A stretch of 64,000 nucleotides of DNA from Peribacillus frigoritolerans_B (GCF_044762665.1 NZ_JBIWES010000002.1:551439-615438); one strand, 5' to 3'. Shown: positions 53,472 through 63,275, counted from the first letter of the stretch. Made by a program: numbers and translations. The notes: a model not told the origin generated them from the letters alone.

Positions 53472-54824
53472 TTATTTCGGAATTGCAAATAGAATCGTTT
53501 CCTGGGCATATATTGTATAATGACCTAAATAAAACTTGTAATCTAAATTTAAATCTGAAATGAAGTTTACAACACTAGCAAAATCTTTAATTTGATGATA
53601 GATTGCTATGGCAAGTTTAGGTCTGAACTCTTGAATTGTCTTAACAGCCCCGTTCAAAGCATTAATCTCAGCGCCCTCTATATCCATCTTAATGAAATCT
53701 ATTTTAGGTATAGCCCTTTCTTTAACCAAATCATCAATAGAAACTGTATGTGTTTCTTTATTTACATCTTTCGTCTTAGAGAATGTAACAAAACTCGCAG
53801 GTCCCTGATCCATGTAATAAAGTATTTCGTTTGATCTATTCCAAACCGGGCGTTCAACAATTGTAATTCGCTGTTGAAGATTTTCGTTCAGGCTAAAATT
53901 TTTTTTCATAATTTCCAGATTACTTTGTATAAATTCTATTGTATAAACAACCCCATTTTCACCAACTTCATGAGCAAAGTAGAGCGCAGTATCCCCAAAG
54001 CACCCGCCTGCATCAATTACAATGTCTCCTTCTCTTGCTTTTATTGCAGGTGAAATATTATCGTACTCATATTGACCATCTACAAAAGTTGCACTTATTC
54101 CAATAGGAAAGCAAAATAGTTGGAGATCAAAATTTATTTTTCTCAAATCAAAGAGTTGAAGGTTCCATTTGTGAGATTTAGTGATAATTTTCTCATTTGA
54201 ATTGATAAGATTTTGGAGTGATTTTCTCTTAGCCCAATATTCCATTGTGTTTAAAGGTAACATAACTTTCTTATTTCCTAATAATCGAAACGCCAAAAGT
54301 TTCATTAATAAATCCCGAGAGTTTTTATCTTCAAGATGATAATAAAGTTCAGTAATTCCTTGTAATTGATTGAGAATCTCCGTTTTTTCGTTTTCTGTAT
54401 TAACTACAACCCGGTCAATAGAAACAGGTACAGACATCATTTCAAAAAGTTCCATATCGATATTGTAGTAGTAGTCATTTAATGAATGTTCGAGCAGCTC
54501 TTTGATGAGCAAATCTAAAAAATCAGGAACAGAGTGATCCATCTTGCTTTGATTCATTTGGATATCACGTTCTGTTATAAGTAAAAACTTTCTTGTCTTT
54601 TCTTTTTGATAAATATCGTTGGAAATCCCTAGAATCTTTGAAAAGCAGCTTTTGGCTAAACAGAGTCGATCACTTGAGTAGTAAATCTCTCCAAGTTTCA
54701 TCAGGGCATCAAGATTTTCTATATCCTTAATCAAGCTTATTTTTAATTCTCTTTCCATTGAGGGTGATTCATTTTGCATAATTCGAATTACCGCCTTTCG
54801 TCCAGATGGATTCATTTTAGTCAT
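53472..54824 (-). CDS. FkbM family methyltransferase with helical N-terminal region
   Basis: A 450-residue protein. Residues 1-110 look like TPR-type helices (LDALMKLGEIYYSSDRLCLAKSCFSKIL); the C-terminal domain is an FkbM methyltransferase: GDIVIDAGGCFGDTALYFAHEVG (SAM-binding), VYTIEFIQSNLEIMKKN, TVSIDDL and PKIDFIKMDIEGAEINALNGA. FkbM enzymes O-methylate sugars; in B. anthracis-type exosporium glycans methylated sugars occur, so a role in modifying the glycan is plausible but unproven. Confidence 0.85.
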   Translation of the reverse strand: MTKMNPSGRKAVIRIMQNESPSMERELKISLIKDIENLDALMKLGEIYYSSDRLCLAKSCFSKILGISNDIYQKEKTRKFLLITERDIQMNQSKMDHSVPDFLDLLIKELLEHSLNDYYYNIDMELFEMMSVPVSIDRVVVNTENEKTEILNQLQGITELYYHLEDKNSRDLLMKLLAFRLLGNKKVMLPLNTMEYWAKRKSLQNLINSNEKIITKSHKWNLQLFDLRKINFDLQLFCFPIGISATFVDGQYEYDNISPAIKAREGDIVIDAGGCFGDTALYFAHEVGENGVVYTIEFIQSNLEIMKKNFSLNENLQQRITIVERPVWNRSNEILYYMDQGPASFVTFSKTKDVNKETHTVSIDDLVKERAIPKIDFIKMDIEGAEINALNGAVKTIQEFRPKLAIAIYHQIKDFASVVNFISDLNLDYKFYLGHYTIYAQETILFAIPK

Positions 54825-55506
54825 TTAAGTATATTGTTTGATACCCATTATCGTGATAAAGATGATTAACTAAGTTAATTCAAAAAAGTAATTAATATTA
54901 AGAACGTACTATTGGACCTATAGAATTCCTCATCTGTTACATTTTCGCTTCTATATAATTCTTTCGTCGCTCAATACCAACAAATAGTATGCTTTATGAA
55001 TCCAGAGTATGACATTTAAAAACATAGGAAAATGCAGATGATTAATGTTCATTTACCCATTCGAATGCTGTGAATTTTTTCGCTTATATATAATTCTTTC
55101 GTCGCTCAATATCAACAAATAGTATGCTTTATGACTCCAGAGTATGACATTATAAAATATAGGAAAATGCAGATGATTAATGTTCATTTACCCCCATTCG
55201 AACGCTGTGAATTCAAGTGACCAATCTTTGGAGTTATAGATTTAATTATCCGAATCTATCTATAAAAATTTATCTAAAGGAATATGAATGGAAAAAAATC
55301 GCTGCGTACTCATATCATTCAATAAGCGCCATCCACCCCAAAACGAAGAGATTATTTTTCACATGAATACACAATAAATAAATGCATATTTTGTAAAGGA
55401 TCTTTTACTTTAAAATGTGCGAGGATTTAAAAAGTCTATACTTCCTGTCTATAATTAAGCCTTCAAATGTTTTTTTAATGGATTTTATAGATTAATTGAA
55501 ACGGAG
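54825..55506. other. Divergent intergenic region with tandem repeat
   Basis: A 682-base AT-rich region between divergent operons with no gene. It contains the 135-base tandem repeat below and presumably both promoters. Confidence 0.55.
54942..55213. repeat. Two tandem copies of a ~135-base unit
   Basis: Copy 1 (about 54942-55076) and copy 2 (about 55077-55213) share long identical blocks such as TAATTCTTTCGTCGCTCAAT, CAACAAATAGTATGCTTTAT, and GGAAAATGCAGATGATTAAT, with few substitutions and small indels. Confidence 0.9.
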
Positions 55507-56646
55507 ATGAATATTATCCACATGATTAAAATTCCGTTTTTACGACCCAACTTGGTGAGACAAGATACATTTACTCATTATTTATCCCAAATAGAAAAAT
55601 CCAGATGGTACAGTAATTATGGACCCTTAAATACTCTTTTTGAGAATCGAGTCCTAACTGAATATTATGAAGGAAATGGAGCAGCACTCACGGTCAACAA
55701 TGCTACCATTGGGCTGATGTTAGCTATTAATCAAAGTAAACGGCCTAAAGGTCAGTATGCATTAATGCCCAGTTTTACCTTTTCTGCAACCCCTTTAGCG
55801 GCTATGTGGTGTGGTTTAGAACCTTATTTTGTAGATGTGAATAAGGACGATTGGTGTATGAATGAGGAACTTGTTGAAGATCTATTAAAAAAGTTAGGAG
55901 ATAAAGTTGCTGTAGTAGTTCCCTATGCAACCTTTGGTACAGATGTAAACCTAACCTTTTATAAGGAACTACATAAGACGGGAGTGCCAGTCGTCTTTGA
56001 CGCTGCCCCTAGTTTTGGAACAAAAGGGAGAAGTGGATCATTTGGAAATGATTTCCCTGGTCTTATCGTTTTCAGCTTTCATGCTACAAAATCATTCGGA
56101 ATTGGTGAAGGCGGCTTAGTTTATAGTGCTGACAGAGAATTGATAAGTCAGATTCGACAAGCAGGAAACTTTGGATTTTCGACTAATCGGGAAACGATCT
56201 CACAAGGTCTTAATAGCAAACTTTCAGAATATAGTGCAGCTATTGCTCTGGCAACGCTGGATGCCTTTCCTGAAAAAAATCAAATAAGACAGCAAATTTA
56301 TCAGTGGTACCTAGAGGAATTCCAAAAAAATCCAAAGTTAAACAAAGGGTGGCAGCTCCAAAAAACAGAAGGTGAAATTGCCTATCAATTTATGCCCGTA
56401 CTCTGTCCTGAAGATCAAAGTAATATAGACTTTGTAAAACTGCTGGCCGACAATCATATAGAAGGACGGACTTATTTTTCCCCAACTTGTCATCAACAAA
56501 AAATCTTTTCATCATTCGAGCGAACATTAATGGCAAATACTAATAATATATCAGGACGAATACTGAGTTTACCTCTCTGGGAAGGAATTGAAAAAAGTGA
56601 TATTGCCCAAGTAACAAAAATTCTTGCTAAAGGACTGGAACCATGA
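55507..56646 (+). CDS. DegT/DnrJ/EryC1/StrS family sugar aminotransferase
   Basis: A 379-residue PLP enzyme that aminates nucleotide-linked keto-sugars. Motifs: IPFLRPNLVRQDTFTHYL, ALTVNNATIGLMLAINQ, ALMPSFTFSATPLAAMWCGLEPYFVDV, VVFDAAPSFG and VFSFHATKSFGIGEGG, where Lys is the PLP lysine. ATG 55507 has no clear site; ATG 55522 (MIKIPFLRP) is nearer the family start. It overlaps the NeuD-type gene by ATGA. Such pairs make N-acylated amino-deoxy sugars such as viosamine derivatives; which sugar is made is inferred only. Confidence 0.88.
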   Translation: MNIIHMIKIPFLRPNLVRQDTFTHYLSQIEKSRWYSNYGPLNTLFENRVLTEYYEGNGAALTVNNATIGLMLAINQSKRPKGQYALMPSFTFSATPLAAMWCGLEPYFVDVNKDDWCMNEELVEDLLKKLGDKVAVVVPYATFGTDVNLTFYKELHKTGVPVVFDAAPSFGTKGRSGSFGNDFPGLIVFSFHATKSFGIGEGGLVYSADRELISQIRQAGNFGFSTNRETISQGLNSKLSEYSAAIALATLDAFPEKNQIRQQIYQWYLEEFQKNPKLNKGWQLQKTEGEIAYQFMPVLCPEDQSNIDFVKLLADNHIEGRTYFSPTCHQQKIFSSFERTLMANTNNISGRILSLPLWEGIEKSDIAQVTKILAKGLEP

Positions 56647-57278
56647 AAAAGCTAGTTATCTGGGGCTGCGGAGGGCATGCACGTGAGGTAAATCATCTAT
56701 GTGATTATTCAAATTATGAAGTTGCTGGATTTCTTGATGAAAGATCGGAAATGAAGGGGAAAATAATAGATGGTGTACCTGTTTTAGGCGATCTCCATGA
56801 TATTTATTCTCTTAAAGACAAAATAAAAATTGTTTGTGCAGGTGTAGGTGCCCCCGCTCTAAAAAAGAGGTTTGCCATAGAAACTATGAATGCTGGTTTT
56901 GAGATTGCTGATACATTAGTGCATCCTTCTGTTTATATTTCAAAGCGGAATAAGCTTGGAATTGGATCGGTTATTTGTGAAGGAACAATTTTAACCACAA
57001 ATGTTCAAGTCGGGAATTTTGTTATCATTAATCGCAGTTCGAACATTAGCCATGATAATACGATCACCGACTATGTTACGATAGGTCCTGGAGTTAATAT
57101 TGGAGGTAATGTCACGGTAGGTGAAGGAGCTTACATTGGTATTGGTTCTTCCATCCGTGAAAAAATCAATATAGGTGCTTGGTCGTTCATAGGAGGCGGA
57201 GCATTTGTAAAAGATGATGTTCCGGCAAAGACCATGTATGCGGGGGTACCTGCACAGTTTAAAAAGAATTTAGATTAA
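56643..57278 (+). CDS. NeuD/PglD-type sugar O/N-acyltransferase
   Basis: A 211-residue left-handed beta-helix acyltransferase. The N-terminal KKLVIWGCGGHAREVNHLC binds the nucleotide sugar; hexapeptide repeats follow (IGSVICEGTILTTNVQVGNFVIINRSSNISHDNTI and VTIGPGVNIGGNVTVGEGAYIGIGSS), ending PAKTMYAGVPAQF. It would acylate the amino sugar made by the upstream aminotransferase. ATGA overlap couples translation. Confidence 0.9.
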   Translation: MKKLVIWGCGGHAREVNHLCDYSNYEVAGFLDERSEMKGKIIDGVPVLGDLHDIYSLKDKIKIVCAGVGAPALKKRFAIETMNAGFEIADTLVHPSVYISKRNKLGIGSVICEGTILTTNVQVGNFVIINRSSNISHDNTITDYVTIGPGVNIGGNVTVGEGAYIGIGSSIREKINIGAWSFIGGGAFVKDDVPAKTMYAGVPAQFKKNLD

Positions 57279-57496
57279 AGTGTAAATGAAGGTAGAGTTT
57301 TATTTAAAGCATATTTTTAGCAGATAAAAAACGCCTGGAACATGACCACTTTACAATGAGTTTTAAAAGCATTGTTCAATAAAAAAGCCACTTACTGTCC
57401 ATTCATACTCATCAAGAAAGAGCATATGATAAAAAAAGATCAAAGGTATCAAAATTCATTATGCTTATAGAAAATATACGGTTTGAGGATGTGACT

Positions 57497-58369
57497 ATGG
57501 TGAAAGGAATAATATTAGCTGGTGGATACGGCACTAGATTATATCCAATAACTACGGTCGTTTCGAAGCAGCTTTTACCTGTTTATGATAAACCCTTAAT
57601 TTATTATCCGCTGTCCGTACTTATGCTTTCTGGAATTAAAGACATTTTAATTATCTCCACCCCTGCTGATTTACCTAAGTTTAAACATTTGTTGGGTGAT
57701 GGATCACAATTGGGATTGAACCTAAGTTATTTATCACAGGCAAAACCCGAGGGAATTGCACAGGCTTTTATGATAGGAGAAACTTTTATAGGAAAAGACT
57801 CAGTATCCTTAATATTAGGAGACAATATTTTTTATGGACATAATTTTACTAAGATACTTGAACAAGCAGCTAATCGGGATACCGGTGCAACTATTTTCGG
57901 CTATCATGTAAAAGATCCTGAACGATTTGGTGTTGTTGAATTTGATCAAAATCATAAAGTGATATCTTTGGAAGAAAAACCTGTTAATCCTAAGTCACAT
58001 TATGCCATAACAGGGCTTTATTTTTACGATAATAACGTAATTGAAATTGCAAAAAGTATTAAGAAATCTGCTCGCGGTGAATATGAAATTACTTCAATCA
58101 ATGAAAGTTATCTCAGAAAAAATCAACTGAATGTTGAGTTACTAGGTAGAGGATTTTGTTGGTTGGACAGCGGCACTCACGAATCTCTGCTTGATGCTTC
58201 TTTATTTATTCAAACCATTCAAAACAGGCAAAACGTTCGAATTGCTTGTATAGAAGAAATTGCTTTTCGTAAAGGTTTTATTTCAGCACAACAACTTCTT
58301 GATTTGGCAAATCCATTAGAGAAAAATGAATATGGGCAATACCTTTTAAAATTAGTAGAACAAAAATAA
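57497..58369 (+). CDS. rmlA: Glucose-1-phosphate thymidylyltransferase RmlA
   Basis: A 290-residue enzyme joining dTTP and glucose-1-phosphate to dTDP-glucose, the first step to dTDP-rhamnose. MVKGIILAGGYGTRLYPIT (nucleotide-binding GGxGTRL), VYDKPLIYYPLSVLMLSGI, LILGDNIFYG and RGFCWLDSGTHESLLDAS are diagnostic. ATG 57497 follows GAGGATG; the frame extends upstream to 57461 without a site. First of four rml genes in tandem. Confidence 0.96.
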   Translation: MVKGIILAGGYGTRLYPITTVVSKQLLPVYDKPLIYYPLSVLMLSGIKDILIISTPADLPKFKHLLGDGSQLGLNLSYLSQAKPEGIAQAFMIGETFIGKDSVSLILGDNIFYGHNFTKILEQAANRDTGATIFGYHVKDPERFGVVEFDQNHKVISLEEKPVNPKSHYAITGLYFYDNNVIEIAKSIKKSARGEYEITSINESYLRKNQLNVELLGRGFCWLDSGTHESLLDASLFIQTIQNRQNVRIACIEEIAFRKGFISAQQLLDLANPLEKNEYGQYLLKLVEQK

Positions 58370-58410
58370 CTTTTGTCCTTAAAGCTATTTTAATGAAAGG
58401 AGGTAATTTA

Positions 58411-59367
58411 ATGAATCTTCTTATTACAGGCGGTGCCGGTTTTATCGGTCTCAACTTCGTTCACTACTTGCTAAAAAATACTTTATATAATATAACCGTT
58501 ATTGATTCGCTTACGTATGCAAGCCATCCTAAAGTGATACGCGCCTTAACGTCTGATTCAAGGTTAAGATTTATTAAAGGAAGTATCGTAAATGAGAAGG
58601 ATCTTGAAACAGTGATGGATCAACAATATGAAGCAATTGTACATTTTGCTGCGGAGTCTCATGTTGATAATAGTATTCAAAATGCAGATAAGTTCATACA
58701 GACAAATATAGTTGGCACTTATCAATTATTACAACAATTAATCATAGGAAATGCAAAAAAAATGATCCATATTTCAACAGACGAGGTATACGGTACTTTA
58801 AGCTCAACTCAACAACCATTCACAGAACAATCCCCTCTTTCACCTAATAATCCCTATTCCGCTACAAAAGCAAGCTCCGATTTACTAGTCCGCTCTTACT
58901 ATGAAACATTTAAATTACCTTTAATTACAACAAGATGCAGCAATAATTTCGGACCTTTTCAAAACATTGAAAAATTTATTCCTACCATTGTTTATAGCGC
59001 ATTTAATAACAAGAATATCCCAGTATATGGGAATGGATTACAAATTAGAGATTGGCTGTTTGTAGAAGATCATTGCAAAGCCATTTACCTTATCCTTGAA
59101 AAAGGAACATTCGGTGAAGTTTATAATATTGGCGGAGGTAATGAAAGAAAAAATATTGATGTTGTAAAACGAATCTTAGAAATTATGGGGAAACCTGAAC
59201 ACTTGATTGAATTTGTTGAAGATAGAAAAGGTCATGACCGGAGATATGCAATTGATTCTTCTAAATTACAAAATCAGTTAGGTTGGAAACAAAACTATTC
59301 CTTTGATCAATCATTAGAAAAAACTGTTCAATGGTACATTAATAAATTTAAAGGTGCTCCAATATGA
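58411..59367 (+). CDS. rmlB: dTDP-glucose 4,6-dehydratase RmlB
   Basis: A 318-residue extended SDR. NLLITGGAGFIGLNFVHYLL (NAD site), AAESHVDNSI, ISTDEVYG with catalytic Asp-Glu, and NPYSATKASSDLLVRSY (YxxxK) match RmlB. It converts dTDP-glucose to dTDP-4-keto-6-deoxyglucose, which both RmlC/RmlD and the DegT aminotransferase could use. ATG 58411 is set by AAAGGAGG; overlaps rmlD by four bases. Confidence 0.95.
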   Translation: MNLLITGGAGFIGLNFVHYLLKNTLYNITVIDSLTYASHPKVIRALTSDSRLRFIKGSIVNEKDLETVMDQQYEAIVHFAAESHVDNSIQNADKFIQTNIVGTYQLLQQLIIGNAKKMIHISTDEVYGTLSSTQQPFTEQSPLSPNNPYSATKASSDLLVRSYYETFKLPLITTRCSNNFGPFQNIEKFIPTIVYSAFNNKNIPVYGNGLQIRDWLFVEDHCKAIYLILEKGTFGEVYNIGGGNERKNIDVVKRILEIMGKPEHLIEFVEDRKGHDRRYAIDSSKLQNQLGWKQNYSFDQSLEKTVQWYINKFKGAPI

Positions 59368-60215
59368 AAATTGCCATTACAGGTGCAGGCGGCCAGTTAG
59401 GAAAAGAACTCACTCAACTATTTAATAATAAAGATTATGAGGTATTTCCATTTGTCAAACACCAATTAGATATTACGAATCAAGCTAAAATAAAACAAAT
59501 GCTTGTTGATATAAAGCCGGATTTTCTAATCAATACTGCAGCTTTTACAGAAGTTGATCAATGCGAAACAGAATTAGAAAAAGCATATTTAATAAATGCA
59601 ATTGGACCTTATTATTTAGCTTGTGAGGCAAAAGAAAACAAAGTTAAGTTTATTCATATTAGTACAGACTATGTATTTAATGGAGATAAGGCTGAACCTT
59701 ATATAGAAGATGATGTTCCTAACTCCAAAACAATTTATGGAAAAAGCAAACAACTAGGCGAAACATTGGCGTTAGCTGCATATGAAAATACCACAATCAT
59801 TAGGACATCTTGGTTATACGGGCATGGAGGAAAAAATTTCGTCAATACGATTAAAAAGTTAGCAAGCCATACACAAGAAATCCGCGTTGTTGATGACCAA
59901 TACGGTTGTCCTACTTATACGAAAGATTTAGGAATAGCACTTGAAAAATTACTAAAAAAACCGCATGGCATTTATCATGTCACGAACTCAGGAAGTTGCA
60001 GCTGGTTTGAATTTGCAACTGAAATCTTAACATTTTTAAAAGCGCAAACAACCATCATCCCTGTTTCAACGGAAGAATATGGTATAAAAACACCGAGACC
60101 GATGTATTCTGTTTTAAGTCATAAAAAGATAAATATCAACGGGATCTTTTTACGAAATTGGAAAGAAGGTTTACATGAATTCTTAAAAAAGGAAGCTGAT
60201 AGCAGTGAAAATTGA
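59364..60215 (+). CDS. rmlD: dTDP-4-dehydrorhamnose reductase RmlD
   Basis: A 283-residue SDR: KIAITGAGGQLGKELTQLF, LINTAAFTEVDQCE, ISTDYVFNGDKAEPYIEDD, YGKSKQLGE (YxxxK) and RTSWLYGHGGKNFVNTI. It reduces the keto group to form dTDP-L-rhamnose. Overlaps rmlB by ATGA and rmlC by 11 bases, so the three are translated together. Confidence 0.95.
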   Translation: MKIAITGAGGQLGKELTQLFNNKDYEVFPFVKHQLDITNQAKIKQMLVDIKPDFLINTAAFTEVDQCETELEKAYLINAIGPYYLACEAKENKVKFIHISTDYVFNGDKAEPYIEDDVPNSKTIYGKSKQLGETLALAAYENTTIIRTSWLYGHGGKNFVNTIKKLASHTQEIRVVDDQYGCPTYTKDLGIALEKLLKKPHGIYHVTNSGSCSWFEFATEILTFLKAQTTIIPVSTEEYGIKTPRPMYSVLSHKKININGIFLRNWKEGLHEFLKKEADSSEN

Positions 60216-60663
60216 AGGCGTCATTTCTAAAAAATTGATAAAGCATGTTGATGATAGAGGATTTTTTGCAGAAGTAGTAAGAGACGATGACCATCTATTA
60301 TCTCATTTTGGTCAATTATCATGGTCAACATCATACCCAGGCGTCATCAAAGCATTTCACTACCATGAAGAGCAAGATGATTTTTGGTTTTTTCCATCAG
60401 GTAATGCTCAAGTTGTATTATATGATTTGAGAGAACACTCTGCTACCAAAGGTGTAACAAATGTTTATTATATGGGCGAAAACAATCCTAGTATTTTACT
60501 CATTCCCAAAGGGGTTGCTCATGGTTACCGCGTCCTTGGTGAAAAGTCAGCTACAATTGTGTATTGTACAACAAAATCTTATAACCCTTCTCAACCAGAT
60601 GAAAAAAGAATTCCATGGGATGATAAAGAAATTAATTTTGATTGGGAAACAAAACATAGATAA
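60205..60663 (+). CDS. rmlC: dTDP-4-dehydrorhamnose 3,5-epimerase RmlC (short form)
   Basis: A 152-residue cupin, about 30 residues shorter than typical RmlC (about 180). VIKAFHYHEEQDDFWFFPSGNAQVVLYDLRE carries the catalytic His region, and LLIPKGVAHGYRVLGEKSATIVYCTTKSYNPSQPDEKRIPWDD is family-specific. GTG start at 60205 with GGAAG ten bases upstream. In order A-B-D-C with its neighbours. Its shortness may mean an altered N-terminus but the core is intact. Confidence 0.9.
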   Translation: MKIEGVISKKLIKHVDDRGFFAEVVRDDDHLLSHFGQLSWSTSYPGVIKAFHYHEEQDDFWFFPSGNAQVVLYDLREHSATKGVTNVYYMGENNPSILLIPKGVAHGYRVLGEKSATIVYCTTKSYNPSQPDEKRIPWDDKEINFDWETKHR

Positions 60664-60762
60664 AAAACTATTTGGGCTAGATAATAGGGAGCATCTTGAA
60701 ATGGGTCATAAAATCGGCAAAGTCGGGATATTCAAAAATGGTTGAAAAGGGATAATTGATTG

Positions 60763-60795
60763 TAAGGCGTCCCAATGTCAGGGCGTCTTTTTTAT
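60763..60795 (+). terminator. Terminator of the rml operon
   Basis: AAGGCGTCCC / GGGCGTCTT stem (one bulge), then TTTTTTATT. Confidence 0.75.
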
Positions 60796-61331
60796 TCATG
60801 AATTTCGTCTTTGAAACTCAATTGTTGCTCTGATTATTATGATTGAAAATCAAATAAAGGGATGTTTGCGAATGGATATCGAAAGATTAGTAGACATTAT
60901 AATAGTTCAATCACAATTAATGTATTTTAGATTTTACGTGGAAAATGTCGAAGCAAATTTCGAAAAACAAGCCAAAAAAGTTGAAGTAGTTTTTTAAATA
61001 TACGATCAAGAAGAAATTGATGAGAAATGCGTTCTTTTTGCCCGACCTTGGGCGAGTTAGCATTGTAATGAATTTTGAATAGAACGTCCAAGTCATTGTT
61101 GGAAGACGAAGCAACGCCAAGGCGATCGTTCTTGACCCGTTTTCCTTTTCGCTTTTCTGAATGAGTTTCGAACATAAAAAAACACGCCCTTTCAATACGG
61201 ATATTTATCGTAAAGAAAAGACGTGTTATCGGTTTGGTGGTATAGCTGTTATTCTTTCAAGTCAATGAAACAAGTCAACGAAAACGAAAAACGCCACGAA
61301 CGTTGTCGTGACGTTGATTTCGTATAAAGTA
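60796..61331. other. Intergenic region with no firm gene
   Basis: A 41-codon frame at 60872-60997 (MDIERLVDIIIVQ...) has a GGGATG site but no recognised family. On the minus strand two overlapping frames (60917-61195, 60927-61175) occupy different phases; neither has a good ribosome binding site. The region may be decayed coding sequence. Confidence 0.4.
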
Positions 61332-61404
61332 TGGAGCATAGCGGGATCGAACCGCTGACCTCTACGCTGCCAGCGTAGCGCTCTCCCAGCTGAGCTAATG
61401 CCCC
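61332..61404 (-). tRNA. tRNA-Ala (anticodon GGC)
   Basis: On the minus strand: acceptor GGGGCAT/ATGCTCC, D-arm with TAGCTCAGCTGGGAGAGC, anticodon stem CTACG/CGTAG with loop CTGGCAG (anticodon GGC), T-loop GGTTCGATCC, discriminator A; CCA is not encoded (next base is T). Confidence 0.95.
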
Positions 61405-61479
61405 GAGGTACAATAATTATTTTATCGGATTTTGGTGAAAAGTCAATATAAAAAATGAGATTTTTGCAAAAATGATTAA

Positions 61480-61515
61480 GAAAACCGTTTGAGGGTAGTC
61501 AAACGGCTTTTTTAT
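61480..61515 (-). terminator. Terminator of the MgtC gene
   Basis: AAAACCGTTTGA / TCAAACGGCTTTT around a short loop, T-rich on the minus strand. Confidence 0.75.
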
Positions 61516-62222
61516 TATACATTTTCAATCTCCACCCGTGCAATTTCCTTAAGATTGGAGACAGTGTAATACACTTCCGATGTTCTAACTTTATGATCGA
61601 CCAGAACTTTAAGGGTCAAAAGGTGGTTGTCATTTGACACATCTTTGATTCTAAGATTTTTGATGAATATTTTTTCGTCCTTGATTTTTTTCAGTACGAC
61701 GGCAATGTCATCTTTATTTTGTACAACCAGCTGCAGAAAGATTTCTTTTTGCCGTAACTTCATCGGTCCGAGCCAGGTGACGATTGCGGGCACCAATTCG
61801 ACACTAATGATCAATAAGATGACGCCGGCTATGGCCTCGAGAAAAAAACCAGCTCCAACGGCGATCCCGATTCCCGCCGCTCCCCAGATGATGGCGGCTG
61901 TCGTTAAACCGGATATGCTGTTGTTGTCACGCCGGAGAATGACGCCTGCACCTATAAAACCGACGCCAGAAACGATCTGGGCCGCAAGACGCAAGGGGTC
62001 CATCGTAATATTAACGTCGTCGCTCCCCGGGAATTTATAAGCGGATTCCATGGAAACGATCGTTAATAAACAGCTGACGATTGAAATGACCAGGCTTGTT
62101 TTTAATCCAACGGGTTTTCGTTTCATTTCTCGCTCTAGGCCGATAATTAGTCCAAGGAGAGCTGAAATCCCCAATTTGATAAGGATTTGCAGTTCCGATT
62201 GAGGGTCGAATGTCCATTCCAT
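61515..62222 (-). CDS. MgtC/SapB family protein
   Basis: A 235-residue protein with four to five N-terminal membrane helices (LIKLGISALLGLIIGLEREMKRKPVGLKTSLVISIVSCLLTIVS; RLAAQIVSGVGFIGAGVILR; GLTTAAIIWGAAGIGIAVGAGFFLEA) and a soluble C-terminal ACT-like domain. MgtC proteins are linked to magnesium-limited growth and regulation of F-type ATP synthase in other bacteria; in Bacillus the role is not well known. The ATG at 62222 lacks a strong ribosome binding site. Confidence 0.92.
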   Translation of the reverse strand: MEWTFDPQSELQILIKLGISALLGLIIGLEREMKRKPVGLKTSLVISIVSCLLTIVSMESAYKFPGSDDVNITMDPLRLAAQIVSGVGFIGAGVILRRDNNSISGLTTAAIIWGAAGIGIAVGAGFFLEAIAGVILLIISVELVPAIVTWLGPMKLRQKEIFLQLVVQNKDDIAVVLKKIKDEKIFIKNLRIKDVSNDNHLLTLKVLVDHKVRTSEVYYTVSNLKEIARVEIENV

Positions 62223-62369
62223 TTTGTTTCACCACTTCCGAATTATTATCGAAGAATAAAATCGTCTGTTGCCATATACCCGTTTTTCAAAAAAAACTAC
62301 CTTAATAATTTTAACATAGTAGAATAGAGTTCTATGTAACGTAATTCCGTTGAAAGGAGGAATATCTAA

Positions 62370-63275
62370 GTGCAAATGCCAAAAGTGAATCCCTATGTAG
62401 CGTTGGCGATCGGTGTGGCATCCGTATCGTTTTCTGCCATCCTTGTTAAATTGGCTACCGCTCCATCGGGTGTTATCGCCTTTTACCGTTTATTATTTAC
62501 CGTCCTTCTTATGTTACCGGTTTTCATGGTGAAATACCGTCATGAACTTAAATTCATTGAAAAAAAGGATTGGCTGTATTCGATTGCGGCAGGAGTGTTT
62601 TTGGCTTTTCATTTTATTTTATGGTTTGAATCGCTTAATTACACATCGGTAACGAGTTCAACTGTGCTCGTAACCCTCCAGCCTTTATTTGCTTTTGCCG
62701 GAGCCTACCTGTTTTTTAAAGAAAGATTTTCAATGAAGGCGATATTGAGCGGCATCATTGCGATAGCAGGCAGCCTTGTCATTAGCTGGGGTGATTTGAG
62801 AATCAGCGGTATGGCGCTTTGGGGAGATATTCTTTCGCTTATCGCATGTGCGATGGTAACCGGTTATTTACTGTTTGGTCAAAATGTCCGAAAACGCATC
62901 TCTTCTATAACATATACATTTGTCGTGTATGCAATCAGCGCCGTCGCATTGTTTTTCTATGTGATCTTCAAGGGAGAGGCATTGGCGCCTTATCCTGCTT
63001 CCGATTGGATCTATTTCGTTTTGCTTGCCATTTTCCCGACTTTATTAGGACATTCTTTATTCAATTGGTCACTAAAATGGTTAAGCACATCGACGCTTTC
63101 GATGGGAATCTTGCTTGAACCGGTGGGAGCGACAATTCTGGCTTACTTCATATTAGATGAACCGATACTCTGGACGCAGGTCCTTGGAGGTACCATCATA
63201 CTGGGTGGTTTGATGATGTTCTTAAAGGATGAAAAGAAAAGCAAGGAACATAAAGAGGCGCAAGTCTCCGTATAA
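62370..63275 (+). CDS. EamA/DMT family transporter
   Basis: A 301-residue exporter of the drug/metabolite transporter superfamily with ten membrane helices in two EamA halves: GVASVSFSAILVKLATAPSGVIAFYRLLF and FLAFHFILWFESLNYTSVTSSTVLVTLQPLF in the first, TLLGHSLFNWSLKWLSTSTLSMGILLEPVGATILAYFILDE in the second. Substrate unknown. GTG start behind AAAGGAGG, preferred over the ATG two codons later for spacing. Confidence 0.9.
   Translation: MQMPKVNPYVALAIGVASVSFSAILVKLATAPSGVIAFYRLLFTVLLMLPVFMVKYRHELKFIEKKDWLYSIAAGVFLAFHFILWFESLNYTSVTSSTVLVTLQPLFAFAGAYLFFKERFSMKAILSGIIAIAGSLVISWGDLRISGMALWGDILSLIACAMVTGYLLFGQNVRKRISSITYTFVVYAISAVALFFYVIFKGEALAPYPASDWIYFVLLAIFPTLLGHSLFNWSLKWLSTSTLSMGILLEPVGATILAYFILDEPILWTQVLGGTIILGGLMMFLKDEKKSKEHKEAQVSV

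Noticed and set aside
60917..61195. Two overlapping minus-strand frames of 82-92 codons
   Set aside because: Different phases cover the same bases, neither has a convincing ribosome binding site, and no family was recognised.
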